A DNA stretch of 64,000 bases. It comes from Streptomyces sp. WM4235 (GTDB lineage: Bacteria; Actinomycetota; Actinomycetes; Streptomycetales; Streptomycetaceae). A model generated the notes under the pieces. That model had not been told where the DNA came from, made no database searches, and saw only the letters and a program-made list of their open reading frames with translations. The position numbers were made by a program, and so were the translations under genes. Location: assembly GCF_001279725.1 (NCBI RefSeq), contig NZ_LGDE01000112.1:62001-126000 (forward strand), in the 5' to 3' direction. This document shows, in pieces, positions 37,228 through 46,094 of this stretch. The number at the start of each line of letters is the position of its first letter. Position 1 is the first letter of the stretch.

Positions 37228-37547
37228 ACCGCCGATGATGCCGGCCCCCGGACGCGGGCCGACGCCGAGGTGGCCGGCCCGCGACGGGTCGGGACGGCCG
37301 GAATACGGAGGGTGCAGCTCCGGTTCGGCCGTGTACGGTACCCATCCAGCCCCCGCGCCGGCGCCCGCGCGGACGGAGCGCCCCCCGACCGGGACCCGCG
37401 CCCCCGCACGGCGCGGCACCGCCACGGGCCGACAGGCCCGTCACGAACCCCGAGGCACGGCCTCGAAACGCCGGGGCGCCGTCCCGGCACGCCGGGGCAC
37501 GCCCCGCACTTCACGACAGACCGCAACGATTCACAGGGGGACCCCAC
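37228..37547. other. Intergenic region between divergent fcl and gmd
   Basis: No gene is supported in these 320 bases. The sequence is extremely GC-rich with short reiterations of CGCCGGGGC/CACGCC near 37470-37510. Promoters for both nucleotide-sugar genes must be here; none could be placed with confidence. Confidence 0.45.
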
Positions 37548-38561
37548 ATGGGCAAGACCGCACTGATCACCGGAGTCACCGGACAGGACGGCTCGTACCT
37601 CGCCGAGCTCCTGCTCTCCAAGGGCTACACGGTGCACGGGCTCGTGCGGCGGTCCTCCAGCTTCAACACGGAGCGGATCGACCACATCTACCAGGACCCG
37701 CACACGGAGAACCGCTCCCTCGTCCTGCACCACGCGGACCTGTCCGACGGGGTCGCCCTGGTGAACCTGCTGCGCGACATACGCCCCGACGAGGTCTACA
37801 ACCTGGGCGCGCAGTCGCATGTGCGGGTGTCCTTCGACGCCCCGCTCTACACCGGCGACGTCACCGGCCTCGGCGCCCTGCGCCTGCTGGAGGCGATCCG
37901 GGCGAGCGGCATCGACACCCGCATCTACCAGGCCTCGTCCTCCGAGATGTTCGGCGCCACCCCGCCGCCGCAGAACGAGGGCACCCCGTTCCACCCGCGC
38001 AGCCCCTACGGCGCCGCGAAGGTCTTCGCGTACTGGACCACGGTGAACTACCGCGAGGCGTACGACATGTTCGCCGTCAACGGGATCCTGTTCAACCACG
38101 AGTCCCCGCGCCGCGGCGAGACCTTCGTGACCCGCAAGATCACCCGCGCGGTCGCCCGGATCAAGGCCGGCCTCCAGGACCACCTCTACCTGGGCAACCT
38201 CGACGCCGTCCGCGACTGGGGCTACGCCCCGGAGTACGTCGACGCCATGTGGCGGATGCTCCAGCAGGACGAGGCGACCGACTACGTGGTCGCCACCGGT
38301 GTCGCCGCGACCGTCCGCGAGTTCGTCGAGTCCTCCTTCACCCACGCCGGGCTCGACTGGAACGACCACGTGCGCTACGACGCCAAGTACGAGCGTCCCA
38401 GCGAGGTCGACGCCCTCATCGGCGACGCCTCCAAGGCCAACGACCTGCTTGGCTGGAAGCCGTCGGTCCTGGTGGCGGAGCTGGCCCGCATCATGGTCGA
38501 CGCCGACGTCCGCCAGGTCGAGGACCAACTGGCGGGCGTGACGGTACGGATTGACCGCTGA
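37548..38561 (+). CDS. gmd: GDP-mannose 4,6-dehydratase
   Basis: The enzyme converts GDP-mannose to GDP-4-keto-6-deoxy-D-mannose, precursor of GDP-fucose and GDP-rhamnose. It has 337 residues: [15 protein letters not shown] (NAD(P)-binding glycine motif), [26 protein letters not shown] (catalytic Ser/Glu), and [12 protein letters not shown] (Tyr-x-x-x-Lys). [18 protein letters not shown], a Gmd hallmark, is present. ATG 37548 follows CAGGGGG. Together with the neighbouring fcl it makes GDP-L-fucose, which points to fucose or a related 6-deoxyhexose in the polymer made by this locus. Confidence 0.95.
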   Translation: MGKTALITGVTGQDGSYLAELLLSKGYTVHGLVRRSSSFNTERIDHIYQDPHTENRSLVLHHADLSDGVALVNLLRDIRPDEVYNLGAQSHVRVSFDAPLYTGDVTGLGALRLLEAIRASGIDTRIYQASSSEMFGATPPPQNEGTPFHPRSPYGAAKVFAYWTTVNYREAYDMFAVNGILFNHESPRRGETFVTRKITRAVARIKAGLQDHLYLGNLDAVRDWGYAPEYVDAMWRMLQQDEATDYVVATGVAATVREFVESSFTHAGLDWNDHVRYDAKYERPSEVDALIGDASKANDLLGWKPSVLVAELARIMVDADVRQVEDQLAGVTVRIDR

Positions 38562-38592
38562 GGGCTTATATTTCGCCTACGCTTTGCCGTGT

Positions 38593-38631
38593 CCCGGCCA
38601 TACTCCGCAGCTCTCTGTGGGTGTGGCCGGG
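38593..38631 (+). terminator. Hairpin after gmd
   Basis: CCCGGCCA (38593-38600) pairs with TGGCCGGG (38624-38631) around 23 bases that can also partly pair; 31 bases after the gmd stop. The remaining bases up to 38808 look like the promoter of the next gene. Confidence 0.5.
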
Positions 38632-38808
38632 GTAAACCTGCCGTATGTCCGTAGTGCACCCTCCATGCTGAACCCTGTTGATTCCAAGTTGGTATGCAAT
38701 GGGTCAAGTGAGGTGACCGGGCCCTCACGCGAGCCCTAGTCTGCGCCTGTACATATGGCTGTTCGTCTAGTTCCAGCCATCAAACCGGGCAATTGCCCTG
38801 GGGGGCTC

Positions 38809-41589
38809 ATGCGTAGATCCAGAGGGCTGACTGCTGCCCTCGTCCTGTCACTGGCCGGTGCCGGCACCGGTATAGGCCTGGTGCTGATGCCCGAGGCGTC
38901 GGCCATCACGCAGCCGGTGGCATTCACGGCCGACGACCTGCCGACCTGGCAGCCGAACGGCATCGTCTTTGCCATGGCCCAGGCCAACGGCACCGTGTTC
39001 GCCGGCGGTACCTTCTCGGCGGTCCGTCCGCCGGACAACGCCGGCAGCGGCGCCGAGCAGGAAGCCGTGAACTTCGTCGCGCTCGACGCGGCGACGGGCA
39101 ACCCCACGTCCTGCAAGCTCGCCTTCACCACCGGCGACGGCAGCGCGACCGTCCGTTCGCTGGTCGTCTCGAAGGACAACAAGACGCTGTACGCGGCCGG
39201 ATACTTCGGGGCCGTCAACGGCACCCCGGTCTCCAGCGTCGCGGCGATCGACATCGAGACCTGCACCCCCAAGGCGTCGTTCCACCCGAGCTTCCCCGCC
39301 ACCGTGCGCGCGCTCGCCGTCACGGACGACACCCTGTACGCGGCCGGCGACTTCGGCACCGTGGAGGGCCAGACCCGCGAGCGGTTCGCCGCGGTCGACG
39401 CCGGCTCCGGTGCGATCAAGCCCTTCGTCGCCAACGCCGACGAGCCCGGCCGCGCCATCGCGCTCAGCAACGACGGCAAGAACGTCCTGCTGGGTGGCGA
39501 CTTCTTCTCGGTCAACGGCTCCAACACCCACGCGCTGGCCGTCGTCAACGCCACCACGGGTGCCGTCGCCAAGACCTACAACAACATCCCGTCGAACTCG
39601 GTCGTCAAGCACATCTCGGCCGACGCGACCGGCTACTACACGGGCAACGAGGGCTCCGGCGGCGGCGTCTTCGACGGCCGCATCGGTCTCGCCACCAACT
39701 TCAACGAGAAGTGGCGCGACCGCTGCCTCGGCGCCACCCAGTTCGTCCTGCCGTACGACGGAGTCCTCTACAGCTCCTCGCACGCGCACGACTGCTCGCT
39801 GGAGGGCCAGTTCCCCGACGGCAAGCGCAACTTCCTGCTGGCGCAGCTCACCGACCACGAAGGCGCCGCCCCCGCGCCCGTGGACGGCTTCGTCCGCAGC
39901 CCGCGCAAGCTCGGCTGGCACCCCACCGCGAACGACGGCCTCGGCGAGGGCATCGGCCCGCGCGTCATGGCCATCGCGGAGAAGAACGACACCAAGTACA
40001 TGTGGGTCGGCGGTGAGTTCACCCTGATCAACGGTCAGCCGCAGCAGGCGCTCACCCGCTTCTCCTCCAAGGGCGACGTCGGCGCGCCGACCACCCCGGT
40101 GGCCAGCGCGGGCAGCGTCAAGCCCGGCGAGGCCCAGGTCCGCTGGCGCACCAGCTACGACCAGGACGACAGCAAGCTGACGTACCGCATCTACCGCAAC
40201 GGCTCGGGCACCCCGATCGCCACCGTGGCGGCGGAGTCCCTGGAGTGGGAGCGCCCGCAGGCCTCCTGGATCGACACCACGGTCAAGGCCGGGCAGTCGT
40301 ACACCTACCGCGTGACCGCGACCGACGGAGCGGGCAACACCAGCGCGCTGTCGGCCACCAGCTCGGTCACCATCCCGAGCTCGGTCCAGTCGTACCCGGA
40401 CAAGGTCCGCTCGGACGGCGCCAACCTGTACTGGCGCTACGACGACGCGGTCAGCCCGTACGTCGCCGACTCGTCGGCCTCCGGCAACACCAGCGGCATC
40501 CAGGTCAACGCCCCGGCGCTGCGCCAGACGCCCGGCGCCGTCGCCGGTACCGGCACGGCCATGGGCTTCAACGGCACCAGCCAGCAGGTGTACAGCGACC
40601 ACCGCCAGAGCGTCGGGTCCAGCTACACCATCGAGACCTGGTTCAAGACGAACAGCTCGCGCGGTGGCAAGCTGATCGGCTTCGGCAACAACACCACCAG
40701 CAACAGCGGCACGTACGACAAGCAGCTGTACATCACCAACACCGGCCGCCTGATCTTCGGCGTGTACAACGGCTCGAACCGGACCATCTCCACCGGTCTG
40801 TTCGACTCCTCGTACAACGACAACAAGTGGCACCACGTGGTCGGCACGCAGGGCCCCGGTGGCATGACCCTGTACGTGGACGGTCAGAACAAGGGCACGA
40901 ACAACGCCTCGACCTCCACCGCGTACGCGGGCTTCTGGCACGTGGGCGGCGACAACCTCGCCGGCTGGCCGACCCGACCGACCAGCAACTTCTTCGCCGG
41001 TCAGATCGACGAGACGGCCGTCTACCCGACGGCGCTCACCCAGGCCCAGGTCAAGGCGCACTTCGACCTGGCGAAGGCCCCCACCGACACGGTCACCAAG
41101 GTCGTCACGACCGAGGACACCTACGTCAACCAGGGTGCTCCCAACGCCGCCAACGGCGCGGCCACCTCGCTCGCGGTCCGCGGCACGTCGGCGTACCAGA
41201 CGTACCTGCGCTTCACCCTTCCGGCCGCCCCGGCCGGGCAGGTCCTGAAGGCGGCCTCGCTCCAGGTCAAGACCACGACCCAGGCGGGCGCCGGCACGAC
41301 CGACACCGTGTCCGTGGTCCCGGTCACCGGTTCCTGGACGGCCGCGGCCACCACGTTCAACACGAAGCCGGCGCTCGGCACCCCCGCCCTCGGCACCCTC
41401 GCGGGCGCCGCGGACGGCTCCGCCATCCACGGCATCGACCTGGACACCGCGGCGGTCACCGCCCTGCTGGGCGACAACACCAGCCTCGCGCTGACCAGCA
41501 CGGGTACCGACCCGCTGTGGCTCTGGTCGTCGGAGTCGACGGCCGCGGACGCCGCTCCGCAGCTGATCCTCACCTTCGGCCCGAAGTAA
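38809..41589 (+). CDS. Large secreted protein: propeller-like, FN3, LamG and DNRLRE domains
   Basis: The protein has 926 residues. A signal peptide (1-31, cleavage after EASA) precedes an N-terminal region (about 35-425) with repeated hydrophobic-glycine blades such as GGTFSAV, AAGYFGAVNG, AAGDFGTVEG and LGGDFFSVNG, a beta-propeller pattern. Then come a fibronectin type III domain (about 425-525), a LamG/concanavalin-type domain (about 530-760, YTIETWFKTNSS, KWHHVVGTQGPGGMTLYVDG), and a DNRLRE domain (about 762-926, EDTYVNQGAPNAANG, TYLRFTLP). These modules usually bind carbohydrate or surfaces. No sorting motif is present. It is embedded in the polysaccharide locus, so an adhesive or glycan-binding role is inferred. 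Confidence 0.85.
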   Translation: MRRSRGLTAALVLSLAGAGTGIGLVLMPEASAITQPVAFTADDLPTWQPNGIVFAMAQANGTVFAGGTFSAVRPPDNAGSGAEQEAVNFVALDAATGNPTSCKLAFTTGDGSATVRSLVVSKDNKTLYAAGYFGAVNGTPVSSVAAIDIETCTPKASFHPSFPATVRALAVTDDTLYAAGDFGTVEGQTRERFAAVDAGSGAIKPFVANADEPGRAIALSNDGKNVLLGGDFFSVNGSNTHALAVVNATTGAVAKTYNNIPSNSVVKHISADATGYYTGNEGSGGGVFDGRIGLATNFNEKWRDRCLGATQFVLPYDGVLYSSSHAHDCSLEGQFPDGKRNFLLAQLTDHEGAAPAPVDGFVRSPRKLGWHPTANDGLGEGIGPRVMAIAEKNDTKYMWVGGEFTLINGQPQQALTRFSSKGDVGAPTTPVASAGSVKPGEAQVRWRTSYDQDDSKLTYRIYRNGSGTPIATVAAESLEWERPQASWIDTTVKAGQSYTYRVTATDGAGNTSALSATSSVTIPSSVQSYPDKVRSDGANLYWRYDDAVSPYVADSSASGNTSGIQVNAPALRQTPGAVAGTGTAMGFNGTSQQVYSDHRQSVGSSYTIETWFKTNSSRGGKLIGFGNNTTSNSGTYDKQLYITNTGRLIFGVYNGSNRTISTGLFDSSYNDNKWHHVVGTQGPGGMTLYVDGQNKGTNNASTSTAYAGFWHVGGDNLAGWPTRPTSNFFAGQIDETAVYPTALTQAQVKAHFDLAKAPTDTVTKVVTTEDTYVNQGAPNAANGAATSLAVRGTSAYQTYLRFTLPAAPAGQVLKAASLQVKTTTQAGAGTTDTVSVVPVTGSWTAAATTFNTKPALGTPALGTLAGAADGSAIHGIDLDTAAVTALLGDNTSLALTSTGTDPLWLWSSESTAADAAPQLILTFGPK

Positions 41590-41601
41590 CAACCGCTTGA
41601 C

Positions 41602-41641
41602 GGAGTACGGGGCCCGCCTCAGCAGGCGGGCCCCGTACTCC
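41602..41641 (+). terminator. Strong terminator after the LamG protein gene
   Basis: An 18-base arm beginning GGAGTACGGGGCC (41602-41619) pairs perfectly with 41624-41641 around a 4-base loop; 12 bases after the stop. Confidence 0.85.
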
Positions 41642-41673
41642 TGTCTCACCACCGGCAAGTACGGGAGCCCCTG

Positions 41674-42354
41674 ATGTACCGACGCCCCGCGGCGGCCGCT
41701 GTTCTGCTGGCCGCCGCCCTGACGCTGACCGCCTGCAGTTCGGGCGACGGCAAGGCCGACTCCGAGGCCGCGAAGCCGAAGCCGCCCGCCTCGTCGTCGG
41801 TCCCCGACCCGGCGGACGCCCCGCCGGCCTCGGCGACCCCGTCGACCGGCGCGAAGCCGACGGGCCCGGTCCTCCCCGACGCGAAGCTGACCCCGAAGAC
41901 GGGCAACTTCACCGACAAGGAGAAGAAGTTCCTGAGCGGCCGGGTGCCGGAGAAGATGGACCCGGCGGCCGTCCTCCAGACCGGTCAGGAGTCCTGCCAG
42001 CGCGTGGAGCGCACCGCGAAGCGCGACAAGGACGCGGCGACCGGGGCCGTCATCACCGGGGAGATCCCGGGGGCGAAGGACGCCATCACGCTGCTGTGCC
42101 CGGAGCAGAAGCCGATCCTCGCGGCCGCGGAGAAGGGCTTCCCCGAAGGTCCCCGGAAGTCGCCCGCCGCGGGCAACTACCGGGCGCTGACCCAGAGCAC
42201 CACCTGCACCTGGGAGGCGAAGGGCAAGGACGGCGCCGTCCTCGCGTCGGGTCCGGCGGCCCCCCTCAAGGCGGGCGACAAGGTGACGGCCACCATCCCG
42301 GCCGGCGCCGCGGAGTTCAACTCCGCGGGCTGCTACGCCTGGATCCGCGCGTAG
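41674..42354 (+). CDS. Lipoprotein of unknown function
   Basis: The protein has 226 residues with a lipoprotein signal: MYRRPAAAAVLLAAALTLTAC gives lipobox LTAC with Cys21. A Ser/Pro/Ala-rich linker (22-65) follows, then a folded domain (about 75-226) with four more Cys residues (ESCQR, LLCPE, TTCTW, AGCYA), likely two disulfides. The C-terminal half resembles a small beta domain (TCTWEAKGKDGAVLASG). It is the only gene between two terminators. I do not recognise the family. The context suggests envelope function. Confidence 0.8.
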   Translation: MYRRPAAAAVLLAAALTLTACSSGDGKADSEAAKPKPPASSSVPDPADAPPASATPSTGAKPTGPVLPDAKLTPKTGNFTDKEKKFLSGRVPEKMDPAAVLQTGQESCQRVERTAKRDKDAATGAVITGEIPGAKDAITLLCPEQKPILAAAEKGFPEGPRKSPAAGNYRALTQSTTCTWEAKGKDGAVLASGPAAPLKAGDKVTATIPAGAAEFNSAGCYAWIRA

Positions 42355-42379
42355 CGGACCCGCGCCCGCTCCGTACCGC

Positions 42380-42422
42380 AACGCCGCCGCCGCCCGAACC
42401 CCCGGGCGGCGGCGGCGTTTTC
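42380..42422 (+). terminator. Terminator after the lipoprotein gene
   Basis: AACGCCGCCGCCGCCCG (42380-42396) pairs perfectly with 42403-42419 around 6 bases, followed by TTTTC. Confidence 0.85.
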
Positions 42423-42479
42423 GCGTCCCGTTGCCGGGTACCCGCGTGTGACACGACCAAGACTGTGAAGGCGGTAGGT

Positions 42480-42695
42480 ATGCGCGGCATCGGCGGTTGC
42501 ATCGCCCTGATCGTGGTGGGAGCCATCCTCACCTTCGCGAGCGACTGGAAGATGGAGAGCGTCAACCTCGATCTGGTCGGCCTCATCATGATGGCGGCCG
42601 GCGGCATCGGCCTCGCCGTCTACGCCAGCGTCCTCAAGCGCCGGCGCGCGGCCGGGGTCCTCCCGGTGGTCGAGGGTCGACGCGACGGCATCTGA
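42480..42695 (+). CDS. Small membrane protein, DUF6458 family
   Basis: The 71-residue protein has two hydrophobic helices (about 3-20, GIGGCIALIVVGAILTFA, and 31-52, LVGLIMMAAGGIGLAVYA) joined by a short loop containing DWKMESVNLDL, and a basic-then-acidic tail. Size, the N-terminal MRGIGGCI and the central acidic loop fit DUF6458. Function unknown. The start ATG 42480 has GGCGGTAGGT upstream. It converges with the glycosyltransferase gene, with a long palindrome between them. Confidence 0.7.
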   Translation: MRGIGGCIALIVVGAILTFASDWKMESVNLDLVGLIMMAAGGIGLAVYASVLKRRRAAGVLPVVEGRRDGI

Positions 42696-42697
42696 CC

Positions 42698-42738
42698 GCC
42701 CCCGGGGCCCGGCCGCGCGGCCGGGCGACCCCGGGGGA
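42698..42738. terminator. Bidirectional palindromic terminator
   Basis: Bases 42707-42726 are a perfect 20-bp palindrome (half-site GCCCGGCCGC), flanked by CCCCCGGGG-type complementary arms on both sides. It separates the convergent DUF6458 and glycosyltransferase genes. Confidence 0.65.
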
Positions 42739-42749
42739 CACGTGAGGTC

Positions 42750-43877
42750 CTAGCGGGTGCGTCCCGCGGCGGCCTCGTAGACCGGCAGCAGGGTGTCCAG
42801 GACCGCGTCCATCGAGAAGGACTCCGTCGCCAGCTCGCGGGCGGCGACCGAGGCCGCCGCGTTGGCGGCCGGGTCCAGCAGCGCGAGGATCGCCTCGGCG
42901 ACCCCCGCCGGACCCGGCTCCACGGCCCGGCCGGCCCCCGCCGCGGCGATGTCGCGGGCCAGCCCGTTGGAGTGGGTGACCACCGTCGGGACGCCCACCG
43001 AGAGGGCCTCCAGGACCGACATCGGGAACGGCTCCTCCACCGACGGCAGCACGTACACGTGCGCCCGGCGCAGCTCCGTCAGCACCTCGGCGCTGGACAG
43101 CGCCCCCGGCACGGTGAACCGGTCGCCGAGCCCCAGGGCCGCGATCCGCGCCAGGACGGAGTCCCGTTCCCCCTCGTCCGGCCCCGCCACCACGAACTCC
43201 GCGTCCGGGTGGACGGCCAGCACCGCCGGGGCCGCGTCCACGAAGTCCACCGGACGCTTGCGGGCCTGCAGTCGCGCCGAGTACAGCACGCGCGGCGCCC
43301 CGCTCGGCGCGGGCCGTTCCTCCTGCGCCGGAGTGCCGTTGACGAGTCGGACCGCCGACGCGAGCGCGGGCGGACCCACCACGGCGTCCAGGCCCTCCCG
43401 TTCGTGCGGGGTCAGGTACAGCACCGCGTCCGCGCCGCGCAGCAGTCGGCGTACCGCCACCGCGTCCAGCACCTTCGCCAGCAGCTTCCCGCTCGGGTCC
43501 ACCATTCCGTGGGTCTGGAGCACCAGCGGCTTGCGGGCCCGCAGCGCCGCCAGCGCCACCGGCAGCGTGACCAGGTCCCGGGCCAGGTGGACGTGGACGA
43601 CGTCGGCGTCGCGGACCAGCCGCCCCGCCGAGGCCAGCAGAGCCGGCGAGGTCATCCCGCTGAAGCCGAGGGGGAGCAGCCGCCGGGCCGGGAACAGCTT
43701 CGCCGGGACGCCCTCCACCGAGGTCGGCCACGGGTCGGGGAAACCCTCGCCCAGGGCCAGCAGTCGGGCCTCGTGACCGCGCGCCCGCAGCCCCTTGGCG
43801 AGGTTCAGCGCGACCCGCACCGGCCCGCCGAAAGCGTGCGAGGGGGAGTGCAGGGTAACGGCGTGCAGGACTCTCAC
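42750..43877 (-). CDS. Glycosyltransferase family 4
   Basis: This retaining sugar transferase of 375 residues builds the polysaccharide repeat unit. The GT-B fold is visible: an N-terminal acceptor domain starting VRVLHAVTLHSPSHAFGGP with a Gly-Gly loop, then a C-terminal donor domain with RVLYSARLQARKRP (donor phosphate binding) and SVEEPFPMSVLEALSVGVP, the Glu-x7-Glu motif of GT4. GTG 43877 overlaps the acetyltransferase stop by 4 bases (GTGA), so the two are coupled. Donor sugar unknown. Confidence 0.9.
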   Translation of the reverse strand: MRVLHAVTLHSPSHAFGGPVRVALNLAKGLRARGHEARLLALGEGFPDPWPTSVEGVPAKLFPARRLLPLGFSGMTSPALLASAGRLVRDADVVHVHLARDLVTLPVALAALRARKPLVLQTHGMVDPSGKLLAKVLDAVAVRRLLRGADAVLYLTPHEREGLDAVVGPPALASAVRLVNGTPAQEERPAPSGAPRVLYSARLQARKRPVDFVDAAPAVLAVHPDAEFVVAGPDEGERDSVLARIAALGLGDRFTVPGALSSAEVLTELRRAHVYVLPSVEEPFPMSVLEALSVGVPTVVTHSNGLARDIAAAGAGRAVEPGPAGVAEAILALLDPAANAAASVAARELATESFSMDAVLDTLLPVYEAAAGRTR

Positions 43878-44413
43878 TTGGGCTCCTCCACCGGGCGGCG
43901 ACGCCCGTCCTGGGTCTGCAGGGTCAACGCCGGCAGGTCCTTGTGGACCACGGCGCCGGCGCCCGCGACCGCGCACCGGCCGATCGTCACGCCGGCCAGC
44001 ACCGTCGCGCGCACGGCCACCCACGCGCCGTCCTCCACGACGATCGGGGCGTTGCGGTAGCGGAAGTCCGCGGCCCGGTGGTCGTGCGAGCCGGTGCAGA
44101 GCATCGCCTCCTGCGAGACGCACACGTTCGCCCCGATGGTCACCGGTTCCAGGTTCAGCAGCCAGGCGCCCTCGCCGATCCAGGCGTGGTCCCCGACGGT
44201 CAGTTTCCACGGCCACAGCACCCGCACCCGGTGGCGGATCAGCACACCCTCGCCGATCTTCGCCCCGAAGGCCCGCAGCAGCGCGACGCGCAGCCGGGCC
44301 GGGCAGAACCAGGCCATGAACACCGTGTTCATCACGGCGAACCAGAGCGCCTGCGTGAGCAGTCCGCGCCCCTTCTCGTATCCGGCCAGCGTGAACGCAG
44401 GAAGATCCCGCAA
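43874..44413 (-). CDS. WcaF-like acetyltransferase (left-handed beta-helix)
   Basis: The protein has 179 residues of the LbH acetyltransferase type found in exopolysaccharide loci. The hexapeptide turns are visible from about residue 70: LTVGDHAWIGEGAWL, VTIGANVCVSQEAM, VVEDGAWVAVRATVLAGVTIGRCAVAGAGAVV. The His in CTGSHDHRA is the likely catalytic base. TTG 44413 is accepted because GAGGGG lies 6 bases upstream. It is coupled to the glycosyltransferase and divergent from the polymerase gene, so it probably O-acetylates a sugar of the repeat unit. Confidence 0.88.
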   Translation of the reverse strand: MRDLPAFTLAGYEKGRGLLTQALWFAVMNTVFMAWFCPARLRVALLRAFGAKIGEGVLIRHRVRVLWPWKLTVGDHAWIGEGAWLLNLEPVTIGANVCVSQEAMLCTGSHDHRAADFRYRNAPIVVEDGAWVAVRATVLAGVTIGRCAVAGAGAVVHKDLPALTLQTQDGRRRPVEEPK

Positions 44414-44537
44414 CTGTCGCCCCTCGTCGTCCGCCCCCGAGCACCGTCGGCGGGCGTCTCCCCCGGCCGCGCCTCCCCGGGCGCCGCCCGCTCAGACTAG
44501 ACTGCGCGCGGACCAGGCACACCGGGTGGGGGCAGCA

Positions 44538-46058
44538 GTGGCAACAGACGTACACAAGCCCGCCGTCACGCGCCCGATACCCGGCGTGCCCGACCCGGAC
44601 GACGAGAAGAAATGGGGTCGGGTCACCACCCCGCGGACCCTGCTCTCGCGCGCGTTGTCCATCCCGCTCATCCTCGGCTTCAGCGTCTTCCTGCCGCTCG
44701 TGGTCGCCGTCCAGTCCGGTGACGGCCAGCACGACGCCGCCTTCTGGCTCCAACTCCTGCTCACCATGTACGCGGGCGCCCGGCTGTCCGCGATGGTGCT
44801 GACCAGCCGCCGCAAGCTCCTCCAGGGCTCGTTCTGGCTGTTCGTCTACATGGCGATGGGGGTGGCCCCGCTCGCCCAGGCCGTCCTCGGCCGGGTACCC
44901 ACGCCCGTGGTCGGGCCACGCTCCGACCTGACGCTCGCCATCGGCCTCGTCCTGCTCGGCTGCCTCGCGTTCGACGTCGGCGTCCTCCTCGCCCGGCACC
45001 GGCCGACGGGCCTCGCCGGGGGGTCCCGCAAGGAGGAGAAGCCGGTCATGGCGCACAAGCGGCGCCTGCAACTGCTGACCGTCCTCGCCTTCCTGGGCAG
45101 CGCGGCCCTCATCGTGAAGCTGGGCGGCCCCAGCGTCTTCTTCTCCAGCCGCCAGGAGATCATCGCCGGCATCGAGGAGGCGGGCGTCTCCAACGGCGAC
45201 GGGCAGGCCGGCCAGGCCCTGCTGCGCGGCTTCGGCACCGTACCGGCGCTGCTCGCCCTGCTCCTGTACACGCGCTGGCTGATCACCTCGAAGTTCGCCC
45301 GCCGCAAGGTGTCGATCATCGTCACCTGGGCGGGGCTGGCCGCGCTGAACCTCGTGGTCAACAACCCGATCTCGAACCCGCGCTACTGGTTCCTCACCGT
45401 CATGTTCGCGCTGCTGTTCACCGTCTTCCCGGTGAGCGCCGCGATGTACCGGGTGGCGCTGTCGATGGCCGTGGTGATCGCCCTGCTCGTCTTCCCGTTC
45501 GCGGACCGCTTCCGGTACGACGAGAAGAACTACAAGCCGGTCGAGACGACCTCGTTCCTGGAGCCGATGGCGCTCAAGGACTACGACCAGATCGGCATGT
45601 TCGCCAACACCATCACCTACGCGGACTCCGGCCCGGGCCACTCCTACGGGCGCCAGCTCGCCGGTTCCGTCTTCTTCGCCGTGCCCCGCTCGGTCTGGCC
45701 GAGCAAGGCACGCGACACCGGCGTGATGGTCGGCCAGTGGATGGGCACGATCAACACCAACCTCTCCTCCCCGATCTGGGCGGAGCTGTGGCTGGACTTC
45801 GGCACGCTGGGCATGGGCGCGGGGCTGCTGGTGATGGGCTACGCGGCCGCCCGCGTCGACCGGCGGTACGCGAAGCGCGCCACCCGCCGGTCCCCACCCG
45901 GCAGCCTGATCTCGGTGGTCGTCCCGCTGGTCGCGGGCTACTCCTTCATCCTGCTGCGCGGACCGCTGCTCCAGGCCTCGGGCCGCGTCGCGATAGCGGC
46001 CATGTGCCTGGCCCTCGTGGCGACGTACCGCACGGACACGGACACCACCCTGCGCTGA
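44538..46058 (+). CDS. Polysaccharide polymerase, Wzy-like
   Basis: The 506-residue protein has about 11-12 hydrophobic helices starting near residue 40 and a large extracytoplasmic loop around 330-420 (RFRYDEKNYKPVETTSFLEP). The LVVNNPISNPRYWF and RSVWPSKARDTGVMVGQ segments are typical of oligosaccharide repeat unit polymerases, which join lipid-linked repeat units outside the membrane. Sequence is weakly conserved in this family, so the call rests on topology, length and context. GTG 44538 is preferred (GTGGGGG upstream), with GTG 44526 as alternative. It is convergent with the flippase gene 36 bases away. Confidence 0.82.
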   Translation: MATDVHKPAVTRPIPGVPDPDDEKKWGRVTTPRTLLSRALSIPLILGFSVFLPLVVAVQSGDGQHDAAFWLQLLLTMYAGARLSAMVLTSRRKLLQGSFWLFVYMAMGVAPLAQAVLGRVPTPVVGPRSDLTLAIGLVLLGCLAFDVGVLLARHRPTGLAGGSRKEEKPVMAHKRRLQLLTVLAFLGSAALIVKLGGPSVFFSSRQEIIAGIEEAGVSNGDGQAGQALLRGFGTVPALLALLLYTRWLITSKFARRKVSIIVTWAGLAALNLVVNNPISNPRYWFLTVMFALLFTVFPVSAAMYRVALSMAVVIALLVFPFADRFRYDEKNYKPVETTSFLEPMALKDYDQIGMFANTITYADSGPGHSYGRQLAGSVFFAVPRSVWPSKARDTGVMVGQWMGTINTNLSSPIWAELWLDFGTLGMGAGLLVMGYAAARVDRRYAKRATRRSPPGSLISVVVPLVAGYSFILLRGPLLQASGRVAIAAMCLALVATYRTDTDTTLR

Positions 46059-46094
46059 TCCGCCGCCGGGGCCTGCGACGAGCCCCGCACGGGG

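Noticed and set aside
38848..42381. A 1177-codon open frame on the minus strand opposite the LamG protein and lipoprotein genes
   Set aside because: It lies antisense to genes with clear domains and a signal peptide; its translation is a low-complexity Arg/Gly/Val/Asp mix produced by GC bias.
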